Made by a program: the position numbers and the translations under genes. The notes under the pieces are model-generated. The model did not search any database. It worked only from the letters and a program-made list of their open reading frames with translations, and had not been told where the DNA came from. A stretch of DNA of 45,323 nt, taken from Bacteroidales bacterium (GTDB lineage: Bacteria > Bacteroidota > Bacteroidia > Bacteroidales > P3). This document shows positions 23,712 through 32,776 of this stretch, one piece after another; within the stretch, counting starts at the first letter, position 1; each line of letters starts with the position of its first letter. The stretch lies in assembly GCA_017613375.1 (NCBI GenBank), contig JAGADZ010000068.1, positions 1-45,323 on the forward strand, in the 5' to 3' direction.

Positions 23712-24092
23712 TCACTGTTTCAAGAGGTTCTCTATATTTTCAATATAATCAAGCGAGTCGTCGAGATAGAATTCCAGAGTGGGTATGATACGCAGCTGCT
23801 TGCCTTCCCTGAGGCCGAGACGACGTCTGATGTCGGCAGAATAGGTTAAAATGGCATTGATTACAAGCTGCTTGTCAGCCTTGGTACCCGCAGGGGTATC
23901 GGCAGTTTCCGGCATTGTGCCTATGGGGAAGATGCTCACATACGCACGTGCTATCGACAAATCGGGAGTAATGCGGACTTTTGTGACGGTGATGAGAGAG
24001 TTGCCCAAGACAGGCTTCATCTCCTTCAGGAATATCTCTCCAAGGTCTTGTTGTATGAGACGCGATATTTTATTCTGACGTGTGGAATCCAT
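23712..24092 (-). CDS. rbfA: Ribosome-binding factor A
   Basis: Late 30S maturation and cold-adaptation factor with a single KH-like domain. The 126-residue protein begins MDSTRQNKISRLIQQDLGEIF and has the family features VTKVRITPDLSIARAYVSIFP and LRIIPTLEFYLDDSLDY. Length is normal. It is the first gene of the rbfA-permease-lipoprotein-sprT set. Confidence 0.93.
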   Translation of the reverse strand: MDSTRQNKISRLIQQDLGEIFLKEMKPVLGNSLITVTKVRITPDLSIARAYVSIFPIGTMPETADTPAGTKADKQLVINAILTYSADIRRRLGLREGKQLRIIPTLEFYLDDSLDYIENIENLLKQ

Positions 24093-24116
24093 TTGTACAG
24101 ACGGTATAGGACATTG

Positions 24117-24692
24117 TTAGAATCTCACGCCCAGTCTTATAGGCAGGAAGACCGTTTGCTGGGTATACGCAGCCGCCAATTCAAGATAGACACTCATATA
24201 GTTTCGCTCCATGTTGCGGTAGACATAGTTGAAGAACCAGTTCACTCCCGCGGAAATCTCCACATAAGGCGTCAGAGTGTTCTCGTATGGGGTATTAGAC
24301 ATCATATAATGTGCTCCAAATCTGGCACCTACCATAGGAGCCCATTCAACATCAATAGGACGATAATCCAAATCCAGAAATGCCATGGCGCTATGCCATC
24401 CGTCGCTCATGTTGGATGGGGTGGACACATAACCGTATCCGAGACCCAGACCAACGAAGAAGTCCTGCCTCAAATTGACACCGTTGATGACATTGACATT
24501 GGTGATATGACGCAAATCACTGATATAATAGCCGTAGTCACCGGCATGACCAAGATTGGAGATATAGGGCATATAACCCACATCAGCTTTGAACATATAT
24601 TCAGCCTTTGGCTTGTCCTGAGTAAACTGAGCCATTGCAGGCATTACAATTATTGTAGCTAATAACGCTAAAAGAAACTTACCTTTATTCAT
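24117..24692 (-). CDS. Small outer-membrane beta-barrel protein
   Basis: 191 residues from MNKGKFLLALLATI, with a signal peptide ending in AMAQ. The mature part shows alternating hydrophobic strands (FFVGLGLGYGYV, APMVGARFGAHYMM, PYVEISAGVNWFF, YMSVYLELAAAYT) and ends in LGVRF with a C-terminal Phe, the usual outer-membrane barrel signal. About eight strands fit. Ligand unknown. Its promoter is the -7 box at 24751-24758, and it stops 24 bases before rbfA. Another ATG three codons upstream (24701) is possible. Confidence 0.75.
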   Translation of the reverse strand: MNKGKFLLALLATIIVMPAMAQFTQDKPKAEYMFKADVGYMPYISNLGHAGDYGYYISDLRHITNVNVINGVNLRQDFFVGLGLGYGYVSTPSNMSDGWHSAMAFLDLDYRPIDVEWAPMVGARFGAHYMMSNTPYENTLTPYVEISAGVNWFFNYVYRNMERNYMSVYLELAAAYTQQTVFLPIRLGVRF

Positions 24693-24750
24693 GTTATACA
24701 ATTATTTACAATTATCAGTACCCTGTTATGACGGCACATAAAAAGTAATG

Positions 24751-24758
24751 CAAAAGTA
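24751..24758 (-). promoter_or_regulatory. -7 box of the small barrel gene
   Basis: On the minus strand TACTTTTG is a perfect TAnnTTTG, about 60 bases before the gene start. A T-run lies at the -33 position, not a clear TTTG. Confidence 0.65.
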
Positions 24759-24876
24759 CGCACTTTCTGCGGATAAAAAAAATTTTTTTTAATTGTATTA
24801 CTGCATACTATCACCGCAACTTCTACGTTAATGTAAGTATCCGAACAAAAACATTAACAAACAAATCCATTCCCCA

Positions 24877-26418
24877 ATGAAAAAAACGCTGACACACAAA
24901 TTATTCGCCATTTTTGCCATGGCTTTTTGCGGCATCATGGTTTTGGCATCCTGCTCAAAAGGAGCCTCTATCAGTTCGACCATCCCCGATGATGCCTCCT
25001 TTGTGGCTACCGCCAACATCTCCAATATCTGGGACAAGGGAGACTTGAAGAATTCCGACAACGTGGCTTTCATCAAGCTTATGCGTCAAGAGCTTAAAAA
25101 AGAGATGCCGGAGTTGTCCGACCTGGTGGACAACCTGATAGCCGATCCTTCTTCCTGCGGTATTAATTTCAAATCCGACATTGCAGCCTTCTCGGCAAAA
25201 ACCATCAGTGCAGACTTTGTCGTCAGTGCTTTGGTCCGCGATGCCGGCAAAGTGGGCAACTTCCTGCGCAACATTTCTGACAATTCCGACCTGAAGATGA
25301 ATATCAGCAAGGAAGACAAATACTATCTGGCTTTCTGCGACGAAGGCGATTTCCTTGTCTGCTGGGACAAGAAGAAAGCCTATCTGATGATGTTGTCGAG
25401 TGGCGACAATATCAACGAAGCCAAGGATTATGCCAACCGAATCATGTCGTTAGGAGACTCCCGCACTATGGCGTCAAACGACAATTTCAACAAATATCTC
25501 AAATCACATGCTGATGCCGGCCTGTTCACCGACATGAAGAACATCATGGAGATGCGTAATGCCTTCGACGGCATCCCGGAGAAATTCGCTGAAGAGTTAA
25601 AGAAAGCCTCCTTCTTCGTGAGTCTGAATTTCAACAAAGGCGACATCACCGTCCTTTACAAGACCCTCGGTCTCGACAACAAAGAGCTCGCAAAAATCAC
25701 CGACTGCAAATTCAATGCCGACCTGCTCAGCTTCATGCAGGACAAGACCCTCGCCGGTGCCACCTTTGCAATGAACGTCGACGCCCTCGTTTCAGAATTG
25801 GAGAATATGCAGGACGCCAAAGAACTGGATGAAAAAATCATAAAAGACATCACCCTGCGTGATATTTTGAGGAGCTTCAACGGCAGCTTCGCCGCCAATA
25901 TCTCCGACATTGTTGAAAACAAGAATTCCTTCATGCCGACTTTCGCATTTGCAGCCGACCTGTCGAAGAACAGCGTCTTTAAGAAAGTCCTTGACGAAAT
26001 GGTCGGCAGTATGCTGGAACGCAAAGGCAACAACTATTACATCAAAGGTATAGACATCTATATCGCTCTCAATGACAAAGTCGTGCTTGTCACCAACGAC
26101 CAATCAGTCCTTAACACATTCCCCAACGGCAATAAAAACGGCATGGCTCAGATAGCAAAAGAGGCCAAGAACGGCAACTACCTTTATCTTGACCTTGGCA
26201 TTGACAAATATCCTGCAGTCATCACCAAGAGACTAAACAACAATAGCATACAGTTGCTTAAAGGGTTCATAAAATACGCCGACCTGAAGACCATCGACAA
26301 GAATTCCGGAGAGCTCGTCATCCACCTTGCCAACGAGAAACAGAACAGTCTGGCATTCACTATCCACTACTTTGACGACAACATGATGCAATTAGGCGAA
26401 TTGGCCGACCTATTCTAA
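24877..26418 (+). CDS. DUF4836-family lipoprotein
   Basis: 513 residues. The N-terminal signal ends in lipobox LASC, acylated Cys26. The mature N-terminus STIPDDASFVATANISNIWDK (residues about 33-54) is the characteristic opening of DUF4836 proteins. These have a two-lobed architecture of repeated halves; a second opening-like segment lies around residue 285 (MNVDALVSELENM). Function is unknown. It is the first gene of a tight set with an ABC ATPase (5-base gap) and a permease (12-base gap), so it may be the periplasmic or outer-leaflet partner of that transporter. No perfect -7 box was found upstream. Confidence 0.85.
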   Translation: MKKTLTHKLFAIFAMAFCGIMVLASCSKGASISSTIPDDASFVATANISNIWDKGDLKNSDNVAFIKLMRQELKKEMPELSDLVDNLIADPSSCGINFKSDIAAFSAKTISADFVVSALVRDAGKVGNFLRNISDNSDLKMNISKEDKYYLAFCDEGDFLVCWDKKKAYLMMLSSGDNINEAKDYANRIMSLGDSRTMASNDNFNKYLKSHADAGLFTDMKNIMEMRNAFDGIPEKFAEELKKASFFVSLNFNKGDITVLYKTLGLDNKELAKITDCKFNADLLSFMQDKTLAGATFAMNVDALVSELENMQDAKELDEKIIKDITLRDILRSFNGSFAANISDIVENKNSFMPTFAFAADLSKNSVFKKVLDEMVGSMLERKGNNYYIKGIDIYIALNDKVVLVTNDQSVLNTFPNGNKNGMAQIAKEAKNGNYLYLDLGIDKYPAVITKRLNNNSIQLLKGFIKYADLKTIDKNSGELVIHLANEKQNSLAFTIHYFDDNMMQLGELADLF

Positions 26419-26423
26419 CGACT

Positions 26424-27050
26424 GTGCAGATAGAACTCCACAATATCAAACCCCGTTATATGTCGGAATCGGAAGTCTCCGGTTCCGACATATATCTACA
26501 GCCCCGTGTGCTCTTTGAACGCGGCAAGAAATACATGGTCTGTGCCAAGTCGGGCCACGGCAAGACATCGCTGCTAAACTTCATCTATGGCAGCAACCGC
26601 CAGTTCGACGGCACTATAGATTATCACGAACCTGTAAGCGACCCTTTTCTCCTTCGCCGCGACAAGCTCAGCTATCTCTTCCAGGATTTATGCCTCTTCG
26701 CCGACCTGACGGCCATGGAGAACGTGCAGCTGAAGAACCGCATCACCGGATACAAAAGCGATGCCGAAATTGCCAAACTCCTCGACACCCTGCTGCCCTC
26801 CGAGAAAAAACAGCAGCCCGTAAGGACACTCTCCTTGGGGCAGCGGCAGCGTGTGGCAGCGGTACGCGCCATCTGTCAGCCATTCGAGTTCCTGATGCTT
26901 GACGAGCCTTTCAGCCATATCGACAACGACAACGCCAAAGCGGTGGCTCAGGTCATAGCCGACGAAGTGGAGCGGCAAGGAGCGGGACTGATAGTCACAG
27001 CACTAGACAGGATAGACCTATTTCAGTTCGACCGGATACTAAATCTATAA
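26424..27050 (+). CDS. ABC transporter ATP-binding protein (DUF4836-linked)
   Basis: 208 residues, compact ATPase. Walker A is AKSGHGKT (41-48), in which the first Gly of GxxGxGK[ST] is replaced by Ala. The Q-loop lies in LFQDLCLF, the signature is LSLGQRQRV in place of LSGGQ, and Walker B is FLMLDEPF with the catalytic Glu. All catalytic residues needed for hydrolysis are present. It resembles the LolD/MacB-type ATPases that power FtsX-like permeases, consistent with the permease gene that follows. Substrate unknown. Confidence 0.9.
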   Translation: MQIELHNIKPRYMSESEVSGSDIYLQPRVLFERGKKYMVCAKSGHGKTSLLNFIYGSNRQFDGTIDYHEPVSDPFLLRRDKLSYLFQDLCLFADLTAMENVQLKNRITGYKSDAEIAKLLDTLLPSEKKQQPVRTLSLGQRQRVAAVRAICQPFEFLMLDEPFSHIDNDNAKAVAQVIADEVERQGAGLIVTALDRIDLFQFDRILNL

Positions 27051-27062
27051 GCCGATTCCAAG

Positions 27063-28238
27063 ATGCTTTCAAAACTACAACGCAAGACACTGATTCCTGC
27101 CCAGATAGCAGGCTATGCCCTGACACTTCTCATCGGTGTCGCCATAGTGTTGCTGACATTCCAACTCTACAAAGACCTCAGACCGTTGCTGACACAACAG
27201 ACCGACGTCTTCAAAGCCCACACTGTCACCGTTTCGAAGAATGTCACCATTTTCAAGACCGCCAACAAGGAAGGTCTTTATTTCAGCGATAGCGAGTTGC
27301 AGGAACTTCAGGAACAGCGGTTTGTAAACAAGGTGGCAAAATTCACCAGCTCCTCTTTCTCCACGTCGGCATCCATCAACCTCGGCAGCGGGGGGAGAAT
27401 GAGCACCGACCTCTTTTTCGAGAGCGTCCCCGACGAGTATATCGACGTGGTAAGCGACAGATGGCAGTGGGACAGCAATTCCAACTTCCTGCCAATCATC
27501 ATTCCCGAGGATTATCTAAACCTTTACAACTTCGGTTTTGCCGAGAGCCAGTCGCTGCCGGTCATTTCGCAAGGCACCATAGAGCAGGTGTCGTTCCAAA
27601 TCCATGTCTGGGGCAACGGAAAACGACGTGACTTCGAGAGCAGGATTGTAGGATTCTCAAATAAAATCAATTCAATACTGGTCCCAGAGAGTTTCCTGCA
27701 ATGGGCCAACGAGGAATTCGGCAAGTCTGAGAAACAACGCAACAGCCGCCTTCTTGTCGAGTTCTCCGACGCTTCCGACGAGCAGATACCTCCCTATTTC
27801 GAAGAGAGAGGTCTAAGTATCAACCAAAACGAGTTGGAATCAAGCAAGATGGTCTTCTTCTTCAAGATGGCCATGCTCTTCATCTTCGCCGTGGCGGTCA
27901 TCATCATACTGCTCTCCATGGCCTTTATCATCATGAGTCTGAATCTGATCATCCAAAAGAACCGCGACCTCTTCGTCAACCTGTACAACATCGGTTATTC
28001 CACGAAACAGATTGCGCGGTTCTACCAGCTGGTGGTCAGCGTCATAACCATTGCCGACCTGCTTTTGGCCTCGATAGTGGCCAACTGCATAAGAGGAGCC
28101 TATATCAAGCGTCTGTCATCGCTATTCGAGACCGTCGGCAACGGCAGTGCAATATGGCTAACAGCCACTGTCGTCTGCCTGTTGCTGTTGGCAGTATACA
28201 ACATCCTCATACAACGCACCATCCAGCGTACCGTTTAG
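27063..28238 (+). CDS. MacB/FtsX-like ABC permease (DUF4836-linked)
   Basis: 391 residues. One N-terminal membrane helix lies at about 15-38, a ~220-residue extracytoplasmic domain follows, and three C-terminal helices lie at about 268-300, 322-345 and 360-382. This is the four-helix layout of type VII (MacB/LolE-like) permeases. The cytoplasmic coupling segment NRDLFVNLYNIGYSTKQIARFYQ is typical. Such systems transmit mechanical force to periplasmic partners, and the DUF4836 lipoprotein encoded upstream is the natural candidate partner. Confidence 0.85.
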   Translation: MLSKLQRKTLIPAQIAGYALTLLIGVAIVLLTFQLYKDLRPLLTQQTDVFKAHTVTVSKNVTIFKTANKEGLYFSDSELQELQEQRFVNKVAKFTSSSFSTSASINLGSGGRMSTDLFFESVPDEYIDVVSDRWQWDSNSNFLPIIIPEDYLNLYNFGFAESQSLPVISQGTIEQVSFQIHVWGNGKRRDFESRIVGFSNKINSILVPESFLQWANEEFGKSEKQRNSRLLVEFSDASDEQIPPYFEERGLSINQNELESSKMVFFFKMAMLFIFAVAVIIILLSMAFIIMSLNLIIQKNRDLFVNLYNIGYSTKQIARFYQLVVSVITIADLLLASIVANCIRGAYIKRLSSLFETVGNGSAIWLTATVVCLLLLAVYNILIQRTIQRTV

Positions 28239-28380
28239 GGAGATGGAAAAGGCAATGTAAACAAATACTGGCTTTTACAGACCTGTTCACCCAAAAAAAA
28301 CAGGCTGCACAGCAAAGCATACAAACGGCTCGGGTCATCTCGACGATAACTTTTACGATTCCAAAGGTTTCAAATGTAAG

Positions 28381-29061
28381 CTATGCTTCGATGTTGAGAC
28401 CGAGGCAGAAGGTCGGGCCGATGTGGAAATAGGAGGAATTGCTGCCACCAGTGCCGGGCGAGAGGAGTCCAAAACCTGCTTTCAATTCAAGACCAACCCT
28501 GACATAGCGTGTGTACCAGTCCACTCCCAGACCGCAATTATAACGCAGGTCGTGAGCGTTCAGCGGTTTAATGTAGCTGTGGCTATCTTCACGCCGTGAA
28601 GCGAAGTCAAAGCTGTAGCCAAGTCCGGAGGTGAGGTACAGTTCCTTTTTACCCCAACGGAATGGGTGAAACTTGACATCGACAGGCAGCTCGCTACGGA
28701 CGCTTTCCATCTTTAAGCTGCTGAAGAGCGACAGCCCAGGCATAACACGCAGGCTGAAACAACGTCCCAGCCTGGCTTCACCTATCACGGCGATACGGAA
28801 ACCGCATGCATAGAACGATTTATCCTCCGAAGTGTGCAATGTGCCGCCTTGGTTAGAATAGAGGTCAACTTTGTTCTCGGTGAATCCAAGATGGATACCA
28901 TAGTGCAACATGTGATTGTCAACCGCTCCGCTGTCCTGATTTTGTGCACGGGCAGTCCCTGTAAGGAGCGACAAGAAGAAAATCATGAAGAAACAACCAG
29001 TGGATGTTTTGATAGCGCAGCGGAGAACATTCTCGATGCTTTTCGAAAACAATACTTTCAT
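28381..29061 (-). CDS. porT: PorT-like outer-membrane beta-barrel protein
   Basis: 226 residues. The signal peptide has a long basic/hydrophobic N-region ending TARAQ near residue 40; an internal Met at 26 could also start it. The barrel pattern matches the PorT family: YGIHLGFTENKVDLYSNQ, ARLGRCFSLRVMPGLSLF, the conserved SELPVDVKFHPF, YLTSGLGYSFDF and NCGLGVDWYTRYVRVGLELK. PorT is needed for T9SS in Porphyromonas, and the window encodes two T9SS cargo proteins. The usual neighbour of porT, the menaquinone methyltransferase gene, is not here, so a paralogous barrel is possible. Confidence 0.6.
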   Translation of the reverse strand: MKVLFSKSIENVLRCAIKTSTGCFFMIFFLSLLTGTARAQNQDSGAVDNHMLHYGIHLGFTENKVDLYSNQGGTLHTSEDKSFYACGFRIAVIGEARLGRCFSLRVMPGLSLFSSLKMESVRSELPVDVKFHPFRWGKKELYLTSGLGYSFDFASRREDSHSYIKPLNAHDLRYNCGLGVDWYTRYVRVGLELKAGFGLLSPGTGGSNSSYFHIGPTFCLGLNIEA

Positions 29062-29483
29062 AACAGATTATTTTTTTAAGTTAATAAATAAAATTATCCA
29101 GCAAGTATTATTTTCTCCGATAAGCGTCTGGGATTTGTTTATTTTACATTGTAACGTGGTTTTGTCAATCATATTGCATGATCAATCGTGCCGTTTCATA
29201 AGACTTCTTATTTCTCAACACTTTTCTCCTTATTAACGTTTGACACCTGAAAATGTCACATTATTCGTACATCTTTTTATGTTTTTTTTCAGTGCACAAA
29301 TAACAATGTTTCGGCTATCATAAAAACAAATCAAGAAATTGCTTCGCACATCATCGCGATGCCACTGACATCACTCGCATCAGGTAAGGTGGTTCAGGAA
29401 GATGTATAAAGGAGGGAAGATGTGGAATAAAAACAGTCAAAAAAGATTTCGCATCTTGAGCCGATAATTTCTGTATAAAAAAA
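29062..29483. other. Long gene-free stretch upstream of the porT-like gene
   Basis: About 420 AT-rich bases with no credible ORF, no recognised RNA gene and no perfect TAnnTTTG on either strand. A weak minus-strand TAATTTTA near the porT-like start may be its -7 box. The stretch ends at a symmetrical terminator (29484-29515). Confidence 0.5.
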
Positions 29484-29515
29484 ACGGCACATGAGTCGCC
29501 ATGTGCCGTTTTTTT
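29484..29515. terminator. Bidirectional intrinsic terminator after natB
   Basis: ACGGCACATG (29484-29493) and CATGTGCCGT (29500-29509) form a perfect 10-bp stem with loop AGTCGC, flanked by an A run on the left and a T run on the right. It can stop natB transcription (minus) and anything read on the plus strand from the preceding gap. Confidence 0.88.
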
Positions 29516-29529
29516 TCAATCACATTTTT

Positions 29530-30720
29530 TTATTTTCCGAACATCACCTTCTCGCTGCTGAACATCTTGGTCAGGCCCCAGACGGCAATGCCTGTATAGA
29601 CAACATTCGAGGCAAGGCAAATCATGACATTCGTCCATGCAATCTTATGTGCAAAGATGTCGGTCAAAACCTCTATCGAGTTGTAGAACGGGATAATATA
29701 TGTGGTAAAACTCTCTGGAGTTCCGTTCTGGAACATCGGCATCAGGCCTGCCAGCATCACGATAAGCATGAAGGGCGTAATCATCGTGCCGGCACTCTTC
29801 ACATCCTTGGCAAGAGCCGAAAGCAGGCTGACTGCCGACGCCATGATAAGCACCGTAGCGAATATGACAAGCAGTATGGCGAAATAGTCGTTAAAGGTGT
29901 AGTTGAAGCCCAGATCCACATCCTCGCCACTGATCATTTTCGGTAACGACAGTGCGATACCAATGAAACTGGATATACCGCTGAGCAGTGCGATGCATCC
30001 AAGCGATACGATTTTACCCAGAGCCAGCTGGTTGCGTCGCATCGGCGTGACAAGCAGTGTGGCTATAGTACCGCGTTCCTTCTCACCTGCAATGGCACTG
30101 GGTGCGATGGCCATGGTGCCGCTGAAGAGCATCATCACTATCAGCATTGGCAGCAGTTTGCTCCAAATCATAGCTCCTATGGAGTCCTCGTCGGCCATGT
30201 CAAACTTGGCCTCACTGCCTTCTTCAACACGATTCACATCAAACTTGTTGCTCATCTGTTTCTCATATTCGTCAAGCATAGCAGTCGTGGACTTATATAC
30301 AAAATCTGACGCATTGTTATTTGAGTTGTAATATATTTCTACGTTCGGGGCTGGTTCTCCACTTTGTGGAGCATAGACGGCGACGAGGCTGTCAAATCCC
30401 TGTGGGAAACGCACCAAAACCTCATTCAAGTCCTTGTTGTCAAGCCTTTTGACATCTTCTTCCCCGAAAGCCTGCTTCAAAACAACAATCTGGCTGTCGG
30501 CGGCAAAAACGTCGGCCATAGACTCCGGCATATTCTCGACACGCATCGTCACAACATCATCACGACCTTCGGTTACCATCTTGCCAATACCCTCACCCAT
30601 CAGGCTATAGACCAAGTAGATGAGCAGACCAGGCATAATGACAGTGGTGAACAACAGTGATCGGTCGCCGAAGAAGCGTGCAAATTCTTTCTTGATAATT
30701 GTCCAAGTGTTGTTTTTCAT
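29530..30720 (-). CDS. natB: ABC-2 type export permease, NatB-like
   Basis: 396 residues. One N-terminal helix lies at about 23-41 (LFTTVIMPGLLIYLVYSLM), a large extracytoplasmic domain follows (about 45-185), and five to six helices fill the C-terminal half. The latter contains the ABC-2 signature region AIAGEKERGTIATLLVTPMRRNQLALGK. This is the layout of NatB/YhaP-like permeases, which in Bacillus export sodium; the substrate here is unknown. Its start overlaps the stop of the ATPase gene by four bases (ATGA). Terminator at 29484-29515. Confidence 0.87.
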   Translation of the reverse strand: MKNNTWTIIKKEFARFFGDRSLLFTTVIMPGLLIYLVYSLMGEGIGKMVTEGRDDVVTMRVENMPESMADVFAADSQIVVLKQAFGEEDVKRLDNKDLNEVLVRFPQGFDSLVAVYAPQSGEPAPNVEIYYNSNNNASDFVYKSTTAMLDEYEKQMSNKFDVNRVEEGSEAKFDMADEDSIGAMIWSKLLPMLIVMMLFSGTMAIAPSAIAGEKERGTIATLLVTPMRRNQLALGKIVSLGCIALLSGISSFIGIALSLPKMISGEDVDLGFNYTFNDYFAILLVIFATVLIMASAVSLLSALAKDVKSAGTMITPFMLIVMLAGLMPMFQNGTPESFTTYIIPFYNSIEVLTDIFAHKIAWTNVMICLASNVVYTGIAVWGLTKMFSSEKVMFGK

Positions 30721-31493
30721 TGTTCGTCTCCTTTCACTTCCTTAAAGATTTCGAAAAAGCGGTCCTCTAAAGTCATGCCGTCACATACTTCGTCAAGGGT
30801 GCCGCAGGCGATAAGACGGCCGTCAATGATGATACCCACACGGTCGCACAGCCGCTCTACAAGGCTGAAAATATGGGTAGAGAGAATGATTGTCTTACCC
30901 TCACCACGCAACTCCTGGAGGTAGTCGGTAACGGTGCGAGCCGTCAAGACGTCGAGGCCGTTGGTGGGCTCGTCGAAGATTATGACCTCAGGGTCGTGAA
31001 CCAGCGAGATGACCAACGACAGTTTCTGCTTCATGCCTGTCGACAAACTCTTCACCTTGACTTCAGCAAACTTGTCGATTCCGAAGCGGGAGAACATCTG
31101 CTCCTTACGTACTTTGGACACCTCTTCCGGCACCTGGTGCAGGCGGCTGAAGAAGTCGAACAGATAGTTCGGGGTGAAAAAGTCCTCCAATTTCAGTTCC
31201 GAAGTCAGAAAGCCTATCTTGGAGCGGACACCCTCAGGGTCGTTGACAATGCTGCATCCGTCAAGGACTGCATTACCGCTGTCGGGACTGATAAGGGTTG
31301 AGAGCATACGCAGCGTGGTGGTCTTGCCTGCTCCATTGGGGCCAAGCAGACCGAATATCTCGCCGCGGTTGGCTGTGAAACTGAGGTTGTCGACAGCCAC
31401 TTTCTTGCGGAGGGTAGTACCCTCTATCTTCTGCTGTTTCTTTGAAAGCGTGAAAGTCTTCGAGATACCTTCCACGCGTAAAATTTCATCCAT
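30717..31493 (-). CDS. natA: ABC transporter ATP-binding protein, NatA-like
   Basis: 258 residues with Walker A GLLGPNGAGKTTTL, a Q-loop in FLTSELKL (Gln replaced by Glu or shifted), signature LSTGMKQKL, Walker B VIIFDEPTNGLD and H-loop ILSTHIF. LSTGMKQKL in place of LSGGQ is typical of NatA/DrrA-type exporters with ABC-2 permeases. It pairs with the overlapping natB. Upstream lies a heptamer-repeat region (31523-31610) and then the small membrane-protein genes in the same direction; no clear promoter is seen between, so it may be read from the SPFH operon. Confidence 0.9.
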   Translation of the reverse strand: MDEILRVEGISKTFTLSKKQQKIEGTTLRKKVAVDNLSFTANRGEIFGLLGPNGAGKTTTLRMLSTLISPDSGNAVLDGCSIVNDPEGVRSKIGFLTSELKLEDFFTPNYLFDFFSRLHQVPEEVSKVRKEQMFSRFGIDKFAEVKVKSLSTGMKQKLSLVISLVHDPEVIIFDEPTNGLDVLTARTVTDYLQELRGEGKTIILSTHIFSLVERLCDRVGIIIDGRLIACGTLDEVCDGMTLEDRFFEIFKEVKGDEQ

Positions 31494-31522
31494 ATGTTTT
31501 ATTTAATAAAGTTTATAGTTAC

Positions 31523-31610
31523 GATGTATGAGGTGTGAGGTATGAAGTATGAGGTTGGTAAAGGTTATAGTTTAAAGAGAAAAGTTTTCGTTTAAAAGAT
31601 TTTCGTTGTC
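31523..31610 (+). repeat. Heptamer-repeat intergenic element, copy 1
   Basis: Degenerate TGAGGTN heptamers (GTATGAGGTGTGAGGTATGA...) are followed by TTGGTAAAGGTTATAGTTTA and TTTTCGTTT runs. The same composite recurs at 37931-38040 and, rearranged, at 44804-44910. Each copy lies between the stop of one minus-strand gene and the start of the next. Confidence 0.7.
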
Positions 31611-31645
31611 GTCACTATATATTATCGTTCAAAAAGGCTAAAAAC

Positions 31646-32101
31646 TTACAGTTGTCCTTCTTTTTTCTTAGCCGTTGTCAGTGCCCAAACCAGCATCAGT
31701 GCAACTGTGATGAAAAGGAATATATACATCAGTGTCTCATATTTGTCCGACGGCCACAGGTCGTTACAGAAGCTGAAAATGCCATATAGTTCGAAAAAAA
31801 CTGTTACCAGAGGCCAGAAAATCAACCGCCTGCGTTTCTCGTCTACGATATTGTCATATCTCGCCCATTTCAGCCGTCCGTCCACTTTCCGAAATCCCCA
31901 TTTATGGTTTCTCATTTTAGGTAGCCACGTGATGAACATTCCTCCAGCAAGGATTGCCAGCGAATAAAACAGGTAGCTAACGTAGAACCCCGAGCCCTGA
32001 ATCTTTATCTGAATGGCCATCAAAATGTTGCCAGCTACGACAACAATAGCTGCTAATGCACTGCCTATCAAAGCTATGGTTTTTTTTGTCTCCAAGGTCA
32101 T
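31646..32101 (-). CDS. Small membrane protein, family not recognised
   Basis: 151 residues with four predicted membrane helices (about 9-30, 40-60, 95-112, 122-141) and a basic central loop (HKWGFRKVDGRLKWARYDNIVDEKRRR). It overlaps the next upstream gene by four bases (ATGA), so the two membrane proteins are probably a pair. Function unknown. Confidence 0.75.
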   Translation of the reverse strand: MTLETKKTIALIGSALAAIVVVAGNILMAIQIKIQGSGFYVSYLFYSLAILAGGMFITWLPKMRNHKWGFRKVDGRLKWARYDNIVDEKRRRLIFWPLVTVFFELYGIFSFCNDLWPSDKYETLMYIFLFITVALMLVWALTTAKKKEGQL

Positions 32102-32577
32102 ATTTTTTCCCCTTTCGTTCTGATGTATTTGATTATACCAAAAACGATGTTAATTAGAATTTCGGCAATCGCAATAAAGTTTATCATCACTTTGAATGAA
32201 AATATCCAGAATGTGCCAGACCATATCATCCCCATGGCAAAAAGCGGCAATATCAGGGTAAGAAGCCACCCCGAGATGATCATATTCAATGCATCGAGCC
32301 TGTCATAGGGTTTCATACGGTGCGTCTCACGGACAAAGTGTCCCTTACGCAGTTTCCACACTTTGTATTCCGTCAGGATATTTTCCTTTTTAAGTATTGC
32401 CCGGTCGCATATCAGTATAATAGCTGTAAGAGCCAGACAAACAAAGAAAATGCAGGTAAATACCTTCCTGTCCTCACTGTCTTGAAGCATAAAGCCCATT
32501 ATGCCGCCAACAATGAAGTTCACCAGCGACAATGCAGCGAATACAATTATGGCGATCCTGATTTTATTCATTTCCAT
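32098..32577 (-). CDS. Small membrane protein, family not recognised
   Basis: 159 residues with about four helices (6-32, 40-60, 98-120, 125-150) and a basic loop between helices 2 and 3 (KKENILTEYKVWKLRKGHFVRETHR). It overlaps the ribbon-helix-helix gene by 14 bases and the next gene by four. Translational overlap of all three suggests a coordinated unit. Function unknown. Confidence 0.75.
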   Translation of the reverse strand: MEMNKIRIAIIVFAALSLVNFIVGGIMGFMLQDSEDRKVFTCIFFVCLALTAIILICDRAILKKENILTEYKVWKLRKGHFVRETHRMKPYDRLDALNMIISGWLLTLILPLFAMGMIWSGTFWIFSFKVMINFIAIAEILINIVFGIIKYIRTKGEKI

Positions 32578-32761
32578 CCTCCTTTTTTTCTGGCGTGACA
32601 GGTTGTACGCCTTTATTTTTCGGGTAGCGCTTGGCCTTCTTCAGCGCCTCGGACAGTATCCATTCCATCTGACCGTTGGTGCTGCGGAACTCATCCGCAG
32701 CCCACCGCTCGATAGCGTCGTAGACTTCACTGTCAACCCGAAGTGCAAAAGATTTTTTCAT
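32564..32761 (-). CDS. Arc-like ribbon-helix-helix DNA-binding protein
   Basis: 65 residues. The N-terminus KKSFALRVDSEVYDAIERWAADEFRS, with a second helix region NGQMEWILSEALKKA, is the Arc/MetJ-type ribbon-helix-helix pattern: a short DNA-contacting strand (SFALRV) and two helices. Such proteins bind as dimers, usually to repeated operators. Relatives are often encoded near SPFH genes in Bacteroidota, as here. The tail KNKGVQPVTPEKKEDGNE is charged. The paired TGATATCA sites at the SPFH promoter are candidate operators, which would make this an autoregulator of the operon. Confidence 0.85.
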   Translation of the reverse strand: MKKSFALRVDSEVYDAIERWAADEFRSTNGQMEWILSEALKKAKRYPKNKGVQPVTPEKKEDGNE

Positions 32762-32776
32762 ATATATGTATTAGAC

